A stretch of 64,000 bases of DNA from Alviniconcha marisindica (GCA_018857735.1 JABMCL010001901.1:203501-267500), one strand, 5' to 3'; positions 45,255 through 57,600 are shown, counted from the stretch's first letter. Made by a program: numbers and translations. The notes: generated by a model from the sequence alone, not told the origin.

Positions 45255-45615
45255 CTTCCCCCGTCCCTAATAAGCCATACGGTTTCTCCAGTGTGGACGT
45301 AAAGCACAACTGATAAAACTGAGAAGAGTCACATTGGCTAGAAGAGCTCAGTGAGTGGCAGGACTGACTGAGCTGCCGGTGCCGCCGTGAAAGTCGAGGT
45401 GGCCGTCCCGGCTGACTCCCCGGGCGGCTAATTCAGTAATTGTATAGTCTTTGTGGACGTAAAACAACATTGAACTTGAGTGGCTAGCCTTTTTGAAAAC
45501 ATTGAACTGGTTGGATGAGTGTTGCTTTACGTACACAGAAACAGCGTAGGCTTATTAGGGACGGGAGCCCAGGAAGGCCACCTCGACTTTCACACAGCTC
45601 GGCTGAGCTTTGAAC
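45255..45615. repeat. Inverted pair of short SINE family F copies and a family A end
   Basis: A family A 3' end (45255-45315, +) is followed by GTGAAAGTCGAGGTGGCCGT (45388, +) and by its inverse CCACCTCGACTTTCACACAG (45578, -). Family F also occurs at 47373-47490 (-) and 53990-54100 (-), each with ACGTCCACAGARACCGTA and a TTAGRGACGRGAGCC block. Confidence 0.6.
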
Positions 45616-45619
45616 AACA

Positions 45620-45960
45620 TTGAAGTAAGTAAGTAAACATGGTGCTTAACGTCCACAGAAACCGGCATGAGGCTTATTAGGGACGGGGAGAAGGGGGGGG
45701 GGGCGGTGTATGGAGGTGGGGGGAGAGGAGATTATATACCTATCGCTACACTGTCACCACCAGAATAATTCCTGCATTAAGATGGGCAGCGATGAGAGCC
45801 ATTTTAATGTTTTAGTAGGTAGTGATGGACAAAGTCACAGGACAGTGTCCACAAACCACAAACCTTTTGAAGAGAAAGGAGAGCCGAAGCGGTATCGAAC
45901 CGAGGTCCTTCCGCTTCAGTACCAACCTAACGCCTTACCGCTAGGCCAAACCGGCTCACA
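45620..45960 (-). mobile_element. SINE family A copy, full length
   Basis: From left to right on the plus strand: GTAAGTAAGTAAACATGG tail, GCTTAACGTCCACAGAAACC, TTATTAGGGACGGGGAG, the GATGGGCAGCGATGAGAGCC block, then the head ending GGCCAAACCGGCTC. The copy is complete and well preserved. Confidence 0.8.
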
Positions 45961-46484
45961 CACACACACACACACACACAAATTGAACGAGTACGAGTAC
46001 ATTTTGCTTTACGTCCATAGAAGCGAGATGGATTATTAGGGACGGAGACATGGGGGGGGGGGGGACGAAAGAGTGAAGGCTCGACCGCGGATACCGCCCG
46101 AAAAAGACCGGAGAGACCGTGGACCGCCGCCAGAACAATGGAAGTGTTAAGGCGGTGTTCCCTCGCCATTGCCCAGCGACTTGTGCACTGCGCAATTTCT
46201 GTTTCAACTGCTGTGCTTGGGCAGAGTCACAAAGACAATGTCCGTTGCACTGCTGTTGACGAACAACTCGAAGCGAAAGAAGTCCAACTTTCGCAGCCCA
46301 GCTCCACCTCCCTACTCATGATCTCTTCTGGGCTAACTTGAAGGTCCAGCTCCACCTCCCTCCTCTAAGATCTCTTGATCTTTTGATCTCGCCTGGAACC
46401 TTCGTGAAACATTGAACTTGAGTGACTCCGGGCATTCAGAATCGCGCTATAAAAGGCTAGTCAAACATTGAACTTGAGTCGTGA

Positions 46485-46803
46485 GCCGGTTTGGCCTAGC
46501 GGTAAGGCGTTAGGCTGGTAAGCGGAAGGACCTCGGTTCGATACCGCTTCAGCTCTCCTTCCTGTTCAAAAAGGTTGTGGTTTGTGGACACTGTCTTGTG
46601 ACTTTGTCCATCACTTCCTACTGAAACATTAAAATGGCTCTCATCGCTGCCCATCTTAATGCAGAAGTCATTCTGGTGGTTACAGTGTAGCGATAGGTAT
46701 ATAATCTCCTCTCCCCCACCTCCATATTCCCCCCCCCCCCCTTCTCCCCGTCCCTAATAAGCCGTACGGTTTCTGTGGACGTTAAGTACCATGTTTACTT
46801 ACT
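46485..46803 (+). mobile_element. SINE family A copy, full length
   Basis: It starts GAGCCGGTTTGGCCTAGCGG and ends GACGTTAAGTACCATGTTTACTTAC. It is nearly identical to the copy at 2833. It sits between two inverted copies of another repeat's tail (46425-46480 and 46804-46858). Confidence 0.8.
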
Positions 46804-47375
46804 GAACTTGAATGACTAGCCTTTTATAGCGCGATTCTGAATGCCCAGAGTCGCGGCCGGAAGTGGTGTACCTACGGGCAGCACTTTCAGTTGTCTTCGC
46901 CGGTTGACATATGGCTGGTGCCACGTGATGCTACCGCTTCAGTGCCGTCGGCTGGGCGCATGTTCCGGCAGCTGTGCCCCACCATAACGACCATGCACCA
47001 GTTTACTGTGTCACACCGAATATTTGCACGTACAGGAAAACGAGTAGTTTGGCCACACTGTAGGCTACCTAGGATGCATAGTGTGTGTTTAGCCCAAGAC
47101 TCTTGTAAGTGGAAATCTTTGATTCAGCTGCAACTTGTCACCTGCGCATTTGGCAGAATGACTGACCAGGATCTTTTACGTGCAACTGCGATAACACGGG
47201 GGTGGAACGGATACCGAAATACAAATAAGAGTCAGCACAGAAAGTCTTGACCGTGGTTAGAACTTAATTCTCCCGCCGCTTCTCGACTGATCAGTGCTGG
47301 GACTCGCCCAACCCGCGACTGACCTTTCGATCAGGAGTCTGGCGTTCTAACTACCACTGAGCTCTTCTTCTAATG
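46804..47375 (-). mobile_element. SINE family E, long copy
   Basis: On the minus strand a tRNA-like head near 47372-47275 (GAGCTCAGTGGTAGTTAGAA, then GATCGAAAGGTCGCGGGTT) leads into a body with GTAAAAGATCCTGGTCAGTC. It ends in GGCATTCAGAATCGCGCTAT, AAAAGGCTAGTC. Related body pieces lie at 34555-34860, 39180-39330 and 56010-56220. Confidence 0.6.
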
Positions 47376-47547
47376 TTGCTTGACGTCCACAGAGACCGTA
47401 AAGACTATTAGAGACGAGGAGCCTTGGACGACCTCGTCGACTTTCACACAGCCCCCGTGAGCTCTGCCTTTGAGCTCTCCCTCCCCGGCCACAGCCTTTA
47501 TGCGAGTGCAAGTAAGTGTAGGCTGTTATTAGTGTTTGGGATCCTTT

Positions 47548-47655
<108 letters not shown>

Positions 47656-47957
47656 AGGGTGCGGGATGTTTTTATCTTTTTTTTCTTTTTTCGCAGTTGG
47701 GGGTGGGGTGTCAAAACTTTGTTGTTGTTTTGATTTAGGCCTATATATTTATTGACATAAGGTATGATAATCTTAAGATCAGTATAATATCACTGATAAT
47801 GCAAAAAGACTTTGTGAAACAAAAGGAAGAATGATTCGCGGAGCCTCGAAGAATGCCACCGAGTTCAATGTCTGTGGTGCCTACCAACTGTGCGGCAGTC
47901 CGCCGGGCCCTGCGTCTTCAGTGTAGTGAGGAGTGTGCCTCCGGCCCGACGCAGTCG

Positions 47958-49410
47958 TACCCACTGATCTAAAGTCGTGCATACTGATCTGAAGTCGTGC
48001 ATACTGATCTGAAGTCGTACCCACTGATCTAAAGTCGTACACACTGATCTGAAGTCGTGCATACTGATCTGAAGTCGTACCCACTGATCTGAAGTCGTAC
48101 CCACTGATCTAAAGTCGTACACACTGATCTGAAGTCGTGCATACTGATCTGAAGTCGTACCCACTGATCTGAAGTCGTACACACTGATCTAAAGTCGTGC
48201 ATACTGATCTGAAGTCGTGCATACTGATCTGAAGTCGTACCCACTGATCTAAAGTCGTACACACTGACCTGAAGTCGTGCATACTGATCAGAAGTCGTAC
48301 CCACTGATCTGAAGTCGTACACACTGATCTAAAGTCGTGCATACTGATCTGAAGTCGTACACACTGATCTAAAGTAGTACACACTGATCTGAAGTCGTAC
48401 CCACTGATCTAAAGTCGTACACACTGATTTGAAGTCGTACACACTGATCTAAAGTCGTACACACTGATTTGAAGTCGTACACACTGATCTTAAGTTGTGC
48501 ATACTGATCTAAAGTCGTGCATACTGATCTGAAGTCGTACCCACTGATCTAAAGTCGTGCACACTGATTTGAAGTCGTACACACTGATCTAAAGTCGTAC
48601 ACACTGATTTGAAGTCGTACACACTGATCTAAAGTCGTGCATACTGATCTGAAGTCGTACCCATTGATCTAAAGTCGTACCCACTGATCTAAAGTCGTGC
48701 ATACTGATCTGAAGTCGTACATACTGATCTGAAGTCGTACACACTGATCTGAAGTCGTACACACTGATCTAAAGTCGTGCACATTGATTCGAAGTTGTAC
48801 ACACTCATCTAAAGTCGTGATCGTGAACTAAAGTCGTAGACACTGATCTAATGTCGTACAACTGATCTGAGGTCGTACACACTGACCAAAATTCGTGATC
48901 TAAAGTCGTACACACTGATCTGAAGTTGTACACACTCATCTAAAGTCGTACACACTGATCTAAGTTCGTACACACTGAAGTCGTAGACACTGATCCACAG
49001 TCGTACACACTGATCTGAAGTCGTACACACTGATCTAAAGTCGTACACACTGATCTGAAGTTGTGCACACTCATCTAAAGTCGTACACACTGATCTAAGT
49101 TCGTACACACTGAAGTCGTAGACACTGATCCACAGTCGTACACACTGATCTGAAGTCGTACACACTGATTTAAAGTCGTACACACTGATCTGAAGTTGTA
49201 CACACTCATCTAAAGTCGTACACACTGATCTAAATTCGTACACACTGATCCACAGTCGTACACACTGATCTGAAGTCGTACACACTGATCTAAAGTCGTA
49301 CACACTGATCTGAAGTTGTACACACTGATCTAAAGACGTACACACTGATCTTACACTGATCTAAAGTCGTAAACACTGATCTGAAGTCGTGCACACTGAT
49401 CTAAAGTGCG
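47958..49410 (+). repeat. 20-bp satellite array with higher-order units
   Basis: About 70 copies of ACTGATCTRAAGTCGTRCAY. The left part mixes C-C-ACT, ACACT and ATACT variants. From about 48,900 a 135-bp higher-order unit appears, containing a TAAGTTCGTA...GAAGTCGTAGACACTGATCC block at 48961, 49096 and a shortened copy near 49228. Minus-strand open frames are a by-product. Confidence 0.95.
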
Positions 49411-49748
49411 TGCGACACACTGACCGAAATTGCGTGCCTCTGTTTCAACGCCATCGATCACTTCCCCCGCTACCGCTTATCCCAGCCACTCTCTCACTTC
49501 CTGCAACAGGGTCGAGGTACTGCAAAGTCAGTCTCCTTCTAAGTCGATTCCCACAAAGTCACTGGCACACTCCAAGCCTCGGGATGTCGTAAACCAATGC
49601 TTGGAGTTAAGTCACTGCTAGGTTGCCCACTGAGTAGCATATGGATCATTCCCTTGAAGCCTGTTTCCTGCTCAAAGTCTACGAAATTTCGTTCTCTTGA
49701 ACTCAGTGAGCTCTCACACTCCACCACCCCCTCTCCCTCTTGAACTTA

Positions 49749-49750
<2 letters not shown>

Positions 49751-49834
<84 letters not shown>
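49751..49834 (+). repeat. (TC)n microsatellite, left of LINE fragment
   Basis: About 40 uninterrupted TC units directly before the LINE 3' fragment. Confidence 0.95.
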
Positions 49835-49837
49835 AAA

Positions 49838-50745
49838 GTCTACCAATCAGCAAAAATAAAGCATTTTCTTAACTTTCATGCCCGAAAAACGTTTTTTCAA
49901 GCACACATTCAGTCAGGTATAGATTATGCTTCAACTCTTTGGGACTCAGCAAGTGACTCTTTGCAAAAAACTTGAAGTCACTACACAGGCGAGCAATCAA
50001 AATTGTTCTTCTAAAACGAACTAGCCTTACCGATAAAGACTACAAAGCGGCTCAAATTCTCCCGCTATCTTCTAGGTTAATGAGTAACAAAGCGCGTTTT
50101 GTGCACAAAATTGTATCGGGTAGGGCACGATTTATCTATCAACAAAATTATTGATTAATCAAAGTTCGAGGAATTCATCAAGGAAGCTAAATGTGCCAAT
50201 ACCAAGGATAGATTTATTCAAGTCCAGCCTGGTTTATTCTGGTCCTGCTCTCTGGAACTCATTGCCCAGCGAATTGAGGCTTCCAGTCAGTCCTTCAGTG
50301 TTTAAAAAGCGTCTTACGCTTCATATGTTATCTCTCTTAGGTGTTACGTGAAACCATAATCATATATATATCTATATCTCCATGTGCTGCTCCAACCTGT
50401 GTTGTGCTGCTTCAGGCAGCCCATACATTTTGTGTGTCTGTGCTCTATGTGCATGTAGTTTTCGATGACAAACATGTTCTTAATCTTATGTGCGTGCGCA
50501 CGTGTATGTGTTTACCCCAGATCAAGCTAATTTTATATGTATATATATATATTTTTTTTTTAATGATCATTATTGACTTGTTTCTCGGCTTACTGATGTC
50601 CATTTTAACATGGTTTGTATTAATGTACATGTACTCAACATACTGTAGCTCATTGTATCCTTAGTTAATAGTAGTTTCCCTCATGGGCGAGGGCTGGATG
50701 TAAAAAGACCTCGAGTCTTCTCCACTACCTTCGTAAAATAAAGTT
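49838..50745 (+). mobile_element. LINE 3' fragment (RT C-terminal region), frameshifted
   Basis: Three consecutive frames encode one protein end: RKTFFQAHIQSGIDYASTLWD (49888-49950), then LHRRAIKIVLLKRTSLTDK and QILPLSSRLMSNKARFVHKIV (49975-50130), then IPRIDLFKSSLVYSGPALWNSLPSEL (50198-50275). This is the standard C-terminal segment of CR1/Rex-like LINE RTs. At least two frameshifts make it a pseudogene. The 3' UTR ends with AATAAAG at about 50736 and runs into a CT repeat; another CT repeat lies at its left edge. Confidence 0.75.

Positions 50746-50817
<72 letters not shown>
50742..50817 (+). repeat. (TC)n microsatellite, right of LINE fragment
   Basis: TC run that follows AATAAAGTTTATTC at the LINE 3' end. 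Confidence 0.95.
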
Positions 50818-50819
<2 letters not shown>

Positions 50820-50965
50820 GTTGTTTCATCTTAAGACAAATGAACCGACAATACATTCTTGTCACTTAAAAGTCAGTCTGAAATCGGGATGCTTCCTGAA
50901 GTTCGGGTAGGTCCACGTCGTAGCCAACCGTGCGTGTCGCTCCGCTCGCTTAACCACCGCTGAAC

Positions 50966-53240
50966 ATCAAGTAAGTAAACATGGTGCTTAACGTCCACAG
51001 AAACCACAAGGCTTATTAGGGACGGGGAGACGGGGGAGGGGGTATGGAGGCTGGGGAAGAGGGAGATTATATACCTATCGCTACACTGTCGCCACCATAA
51101 TGACTTTCTGCATTAAGATGGGCAGCGATGAGAGCCCTTTTAATGTTTCATAAACTGTAAGGGACAGAGTCACAAGACAGTGTCCACAGACCACAACTTT
51201 TGAAGAGAAAGGAGAGCCGAAGCGGATTCGAACCGAGGCCCATCCGCTTGCCAACCTAACCAAGTCAAGTCAAGTAGTTAATTTCAGAAACCCCAGTGGG
51301 GGTACATGAAACGTCAATCAAAGAACATCTCGCAAATTTCACAATGGTTAGACACGGCAATAAACATAAAATACAAGTGATTACAACAGAAAGAAACAAA
51401 CAGCAGCAAACACAAAAACAAAATCGTACGCTAAGTTAAGCGGTAAAATCTGCAAATAATCCAGGTGTAAACACGTTTTTAAACATTCGATAATTGTATT
51501 ATTTTTTTTTTAAATCAATTTCAGAGGACCATTGCTGGATATATACTGATCTCGTAAAATTCGTGTAACTTTAGACTTAAACCACTGGTTAGAGTAATTC
51601 AAGTCAAACTGATACTTGTCCACATACTACTTAGGCCAATCCCGTTAAGGACCGTCTCAACAGTGGACAAAAATGGCTATTTATATTTTTCCTTCTTGTA
51701 CATTTCATAAAGGAATTTGTACTTAATATTTGAAAATTTAAACTTGTAGTTTATGTTTACCGATTTAAACCAAAAATTTAGCATCCTACACTTTGCCTGA
51801 ACCTCAAGCGGAAACTGTCCAAGTTCACCACAAACCATACAACCTGGGGTAGATTTGCTCAATGTCAAGATGATCTTATAAAAGCGTAGCTGTAGTTTTG
51901 ATGCAAGGTTTGTCATTATAGGACACCATACCTCACAACCGTACAACAAAATACGGACTATCAATCTATCAAACAACTCAGTTTGAATATTCAAAGGCAA
52001 CATCAGCTTTCTACATTTTTTAGAATGCTTTATCATACAAAGATTTTTGAGCTACGTTAAATTTGTTATTATAATTAAAACATACTCCTAAATACTGAAA
52101 CTCAAAGACTACCTCCAGACTTCGCCCCTTGTACTTAATTGTAGGCATTTTTCGAATCTTCCCTCTTGAAAAGACGACTACTTTGTTTTTATCAACACTA
52201 ACCCGCAAGCTCCATTATCGCAATAATCTGATAAAGCATCCGAAGCCTGCTGTAATCCGTCTGCAGATTCAGAGCATATAGTAGTATCGTTTGCATACAA
52301 CAGCATAAACATTTTTAACATCGGTGATTCATCTTCCCTTTTCCAGCCTAATCCCCTGGCCTCATACCCTAAACTAGGTAATCCTTCTGATCTCTCGGCC
52401 ATATACTCTTGCATGTCATTTAGATAGATGGCAAAAAGTACAAGTGAAATTTCCCCCTGGCGAACGCCTGAATAACAATAAAAATAGTCTGAACAAACAT
52501 TTCCTGTTTTCACACAAGATTTTGCCTTTCGGTACATATCCTTTGTAACGGTCAGTATACGGCCGTCAACGCCAGATTCCAGAAGTTTTTGCCACAAAAA
52601 CGCTCTTTCAACACGATCAAATGCTTTTTCATAATCAATAAACAGGCAATACAGACGCTTTTTCTTTGCCAAAAAGAAGTCAATAATACAATGAAGGCTA
52701 AACACATGATCCACTGTTGAATGCCCCGCTCGGAATCCAGCTTGTTCAGGACCAATGGTTGTATTTTCATCAAAATACTCTACTAATCTATTGTTTATAA
52801 CACTTGTAAATAATTTGCCAAAACAGCTGAGAATAGTTATGCCTCTGTAATTGTTTGGATCATCGCAACTATCTTTTCGCTTATACATGGGCTTTATCAT
52901 GCCGATCGACCATTCATTTGGGGTCTTACCAGAAAAGAGAATCAGATTAAATAGTTTCGTACATATCTCTGTCGTTTTTCCTGTAGACGCTGTAAGGAAC
53001 TCGTTTATAATTTGATCATGACCACAAGCTTTATTTGATTTCAGATTTCGCAATACTTTCAGTATTTCCCATTCTTCGAAGGCTTTATTTAAAACTTCAT
53101 TGTTATTGACATACTGATCAGCATCTTGGTCTTCTCTTTCATCTCTTACATCTGTAACTGTGTCATGGAAAAGGTTTTTAAGGTGTTCAAAAAACATCTA
53201 AAAACGCCTTACCGCACTAGGCCAAACCGGCTCACCCCGC
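50966..53240 (-). mobile_element. SINE family A copy split by a LINE
   Basis: The left part (50966-51260) runs from the GTAAGTAAACATGG tail to CTTGCCAACCTAAC. The right part (53204-53240) resumes ACGCCTTACCGC...GGCCAAACCGGCTC. Comparison with the intact copy at 45620 shows the two pieces are contiguous SINE, so the LINE inserted afterwards. Confidence 0.8.
51261..53203 (-). mobile_element. 5'-truncated LINE with reverse transcriptase, inserted in a SINE
   Basis: The minus strand encodes most of an RT from 53197 down. Visible blocks are SNKACGHDQIINEFL, GKTPNEWSIGMIKPMYKR, NNYRGITILSCFGKLF, GPEQAGFRAGHSTVDHVF, LFIDYEKAFDRVER, SGVRQGEISLVLF, then LLYANDTTIC. Past a frameshift come LEVVFEFQYLGVCF and, at 52036-51677, LLYGCEVW and KSTPGCMVCGELGQFPLEV, the usual C-terminal part. 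The catalytic YADD reads YAND (52297-52286), and frames are broken, so it is inactive. No endonuclease domain is present. The 3' end at 51261 carries a short ACTTG-type tail. Confidence 0.85.
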
Positions 53241-53567
53241 TGAGCATCAGGTCTGCTACTTAGATACGTAACCTACTTCTGGATTTGACCAGTGAGTGAG
53301 AGTAGCCTGTAGCCCCACGGAATGCATTAGGGATACGGAGTCTCTGGTCTGACCGCCAGCACCACGATTTCCCCCACAGGACCATAATAATGTCTTTCCG
53401 TTCCGGAACTCGATCGTCGCCCTGGCTATGACTCAGTTTTCTCTTGGGTGAACCGCTAACAAAACCACACACACACACACACACACACTGAAACGAAGCT
53501 GTCTACCAGCGTTCTACACACACAAAAAGTAAATAAAGGAGGGTGGGGGGTGGTAGTGTTGGGGAAT

Positions 53568-53830
53568 ACAAAACAAGTTCAAATTTCCATGGTAAACCTG
53601 TAAAGTTTTAAAAAAAAAAAAAAGGGGGGGGGGGGGGAATAACGAACGTAATCAGACTTTTGAAAATTGCGAATGATCTACGTGAAGATAGAAAACAAGC
53701 TCAACTTCTCATGGTAAACCCGTAAAGTTAAAAAAAGAAAAGAAAAAAGGGGGGGGGGGGGGGGGGGGGGGGGGGATCTTCACGTAGATCATTCGCAATT
53801 TTCAAAAGTCTGATTACGTTCGTTATTTCA
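53568..53830. repeat. Fold-back unit: 52-bp perfect inverted repeat with poly-G
   Basis: Arms 53638-53689 and 53776-53827 are exact reverse complements (AATAACGAACGTAATCAGAC on the left). Each is preceded by a direct repeat (AAAACAAG...CATGGTAAAC, GTAAAGTT) at 53568 and 53691, and by a poly-A/poly-G block. Confidence 0.95.
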
Positions 53831-54353
53831 ACTTGTTTCTGTGTTTCAAAATAGTGCAGTTTGTGATCGTGAAAGTGAATCCGCAGTAGATTTAAAGGTA
53901 CCTCCGTCAGCGGAAGCAGCACTCTTTGGGGCGCGGTTCAGAAACACAAAGCGTAGATTTAGCGGTGCGCTCCCGCTGCACCTAATGTTGGTTGAAGTGT
54001 TGCTTTACGTCCACAGAAACCGTAGGTTTATTAGGGACGGGAGCCTAGGACGTCCACCTCGACTTTCACACATCTCCTGAACTCTGCTGGGTCTAAGTCT
54101 GTAGGTTTCTTCTCCTTTAGTCTCCGTCTCTTCACTCCAGTGCTGACACCCGCCTCCTCAAATACTCACTAATGCGAGAAAGAAAGTGGTCGCGTTTTTT
54201 CTCATTTTGTCTGGAACTCACTGCCACTTCACATTAGAAGTGCTCGGTATAACTATCGATACGTTTTGGCAAGATTGCTCTGAAATCCTAGACTATTTCT
54301 ATTCGAGTCTCCAAGAACCTGATTAGCCCATTCCTATTTGATTTGCTGTGGCG

Positions 54354-54428
<75 letters not shown>

Positions 54429-54571
54429 CTGTACTTTAGCCTCATCAGTGTGTGGTGTGTGTGTGTGGCTGAGCATGTGTGTGTGTGTGTGCTGCTGCGC
54501 TGTGTGGCTGTGTGTGCGTGTGCGTGGAGTGATGTGTGTGTGTGTGTGTGTGGGGGAGGGTGTGTGTGTGT

Positions 54572-54610
<39 letters not shown>

Positions 54611-54650
54611 ACGGGCGCACACGAGCGCGCTCACTCGCGTGTGTGTGTGT
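54354..54650 (+). repeat. Compound TG microsatellite
   Basis: TG tracts of about 70 bp and 60 bp around a GC-richer centre; open frames here encode only Cys-Val and His-Thr runs. Confidence 0.95.
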
Positions 54651-55282
54651 GTGACCCAACTGTCTGCGCTTTGCCGGATTAACTGGTTTGAGAACAACCG
54701 TCGATGTTTTTGATAGACAGGCCTTCGATATATCCCTTCTGCTCCGTCTGTTCGTCTGCTCGTAAAATGCAAAATTGGAGGGCGGGGAGAGGAGGGGGCC
54801 CGGGGAGTAAGTAAGCAAGTTGGTGTTTTACGCCCAGTCAACCGGTACGGTTATATCAGGGCGAGGGCCCCGGGGTGGATGAATGGGGACGGAGAGGATT
54901 CGCGAGGGTGGGGTGTGGGGGTGGGTGGGTGGGATGGGGGGGGGGGGGGGTTCAAAATATTTTATGTAATAACGTGCTGCTTACTCGAGAACAAATTCAG
55001 AAACAAACCCAGTATCTATATATAGCCACCTTTCACAAAATTTAATCTAAAAACAAGACAGCCAGACTGTTTATGCCACTGTGTGGATATGGATCGCGAT
55101 CGTTCGGCACCCAGCTCAGTCTGCTTTCAATATTCGTAAAGTTTTTCTCGTGGCATGCTGCACGTCATAGCTTGGGGTTTAAGTTCGCTGTTGCTCTGTA
55201 CGAAAGCAAGTGCAAGGTCGCGTCAGTATATCATGCCCAGTGCGCTGCAAACATTAAACGTTTATCCCCCTTGATCCGTCTT

Positions 55283-55985
55283 GTATAGCGTTGCCAGGCC
55301 AGTAGTGTGACGTCTTGTGTGGCGTAGCCAAGCCAGTAGTGTGACGTCTTGTGTGGCGTAGCCAAGCCAGCTGTCTGACGTCTTGTGTAGCGTTGCCAAG
55401 CCAGCTGTCTGACGTCTTATGTAGCGTTGCCAAGCCATCTGTCTGACGTCTTATGTAGAGTTGCCAAGCCATCCGTCTGACGTCTTATGTAGCGTTGCCA
55501 AGCCAGCTGTCTGACGTCTTATGTAGCGTTGCCAAGCCAGCTGTCTGACGTCTTATGTAGCGTTGCCAAGCCAGCTGTCTGACGTCTTATGTAGCATTGC
55601 CAAGCCAGCTGTCTGACGTTTTATGTAGCGTTGCCAAGCCATCTGTCTGACGTCTTATGTATCGTTGCCAAGCCAGCTGTCTGACGTCTTTTGAATCGTT
55701 GCCAGGCCATCTGTCTGACGTCTTATGTATCGTTGCCAAGCCAGCAGTGTGACGTCTTGTGTATCGTTGCCAAGCCAGCAGTGTGACGTCTTGTGTATTG
55801 TTGCCAAGCCAGCAGTGTGGCGTCTTGTGTGGCGTTACCAAGCCAGCTGTCTGACGTCTTGTGTGGCGTTACCAAGCCAGCTGTCTGACGTCTTGTATAG
55901 CGTGGCAGACCAGAAGTCTGATGTCTTGTACAACGTTGCAAAGCCAGCCGTCTGGCGTATTGTAATTTGTACAGCGTTACCAAGC
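55283..55985 (+). repeat. 34-bp minisatellite with TGACGTCT sites
   Basis: About 20 copies of GTAGCGTTGCCAAGCCAGCT, GTCTGACGTCTTAT, with CAGTAGTGTGACGTC variants at both ends. A family E SINE piece (56010-56220) follows it. Confidence 0.9.
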
Positions 55986-56220
55986 TATTCTGAGTGAGTG
56001 ACTGTAGCCGTTTCTAGCGCGTTTTTATGCCCACCGAATGGTGTACTTGCAGCGTTGTTTGGTTGTTAATGGCTGGTCCCATGTGAAACTACTGCCGTCT
56101 CGGCGCACGTTCTGTGTACACCATACAACCTTGCTGCAGTTAACAGTGTCACTATATTAGTCTCAGTCACACACGTAGGGTGCTTGTGTGTTTAGCTGTA
56201 ACCTGCCACCTGCATTTTTG

Positions 56221-56833
56221 GAAATTAAAATAGGACACGTCTGTTCAATCAATTCAACTTAATTAAATTGAATGTTCATAGTCCTGTGGATAAGTTATTA
56301 TAACGTTTACTAATATAATTTTTGTTGTTGTTGTTGTCCTATTATATTATGATTTTTTGTTTGTTTGTTTGGTTGGTTGTTGTCTAATATCACCTTGCTG
56401 TGAACAGACTTAAAATAAAGCATTGACTGATTGACGTCTGAGTTCATTAATAACAAAACAACAACATTTTCAGTTATGAACTTTATTGTTGTTGCTGCTG
56501 TTGCTCTGGCTGCACCAAGATGTACTTTTGTTTTTCATTCGCGCCACAAACTGAGATGACTACTTGGATTTCTGAAAATGGCCCCAGCCGTGCAGTGGCA
56601 AACTTGTGGCTGCATTGCCGCCGCGTAGTTTTTTGTTGCTGTTCGATGGTCTTTGCTATGCCTGTCTTTCAGCAAGGCAAAGTGTAGAGGTTTTCCAGAT
56701 GTAGGGAATGGCGTGTTGCCGCAGCTTGAAGTCTCCTTGGAGAAAACAGCTGATAGTTGAGTACCAAACTCTTTTCGTATCCGGTTGCATGAGCGCACAT
56801 TTCGCCAGAGTTCACACAATAGAATCGAGTTCG

Positions 56834-56898
<65 letters not shown>

Positions 56899-57254
56899 CA
56901 TGCGTGTGTGTGTGTGTGATAGAGTGGGGGGGGGGGGTACATGTTCCGATTAAGACTGTCTCTGTTCCTTTGGTAAGTTTAGCTACGCGTGCTAAACTGT
57001 TTCATGCACTGTGTTGAGAAAGGGAATATAAAGAAACAAAACCAAACCAATCAAAGAAGGATACCAGATGTAAGGTTTGCCGAATGGTCAGCACTCCTTT
57101 TATGAATCGTGAACAACCACGTACACCAATTTCAGCGTGTCCACATATTATGTTTTGTTTTCCCCCTTTTACAGCCGGCTGAAGGTTCATAACTGGACCA
57201 GGCAGGATTGACTATAGGAACTGGTGTTGATATATGCACTTTTTTCGTTTTTTG

Positions 57255-57318
<64 letters not shown>

Positions 57319-57600
57319 CCCACAGGCTTATTCATTATGCAACCGTCTTATTTTGCTTTTTTCCGTCTCTTCAAAATGACAAGTCGCAGAATTGTGGCGG
57401 ATGATAGGCTGGCTAGGGCTCTAGTATTATTTTCATGTTGCTGGATTAGGGAGTGTAACTTTTGTAGCTTGTTGCGGGGTTGTCCACGTTGTACAGTATT
57501 AATTTTGTGTCTGGGCCGAGTTGATGGATTTGACTTCGGTGTGGTTTTAGATATGACAAAGAGTTTTAAATGTGCACCGACTTTAGCTGGTGTTTCTGCA
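56221..57600. other. No gene recognised; TG and AC microsatellites
   Basis: Contains TG (56838-56895) and AC (57260-57316) repeats and otherwise unremarkable sequence. ORFs over these repeats are not supported. Confidence 0.5.

Noticed and set aside
47865..49345. Minus-strand ORFs of VRLQISMHDFRS type
   Set aside because: Translation of a 20-bp satellite; the frame shifts with copy number.
54288..54841. Minus-strand His/Thr ORFs over 170 residues
   Set aside because: Pure CA/TG microsatellite translation, as also at 6824-7224, 56535-56942 and 57208-58405.
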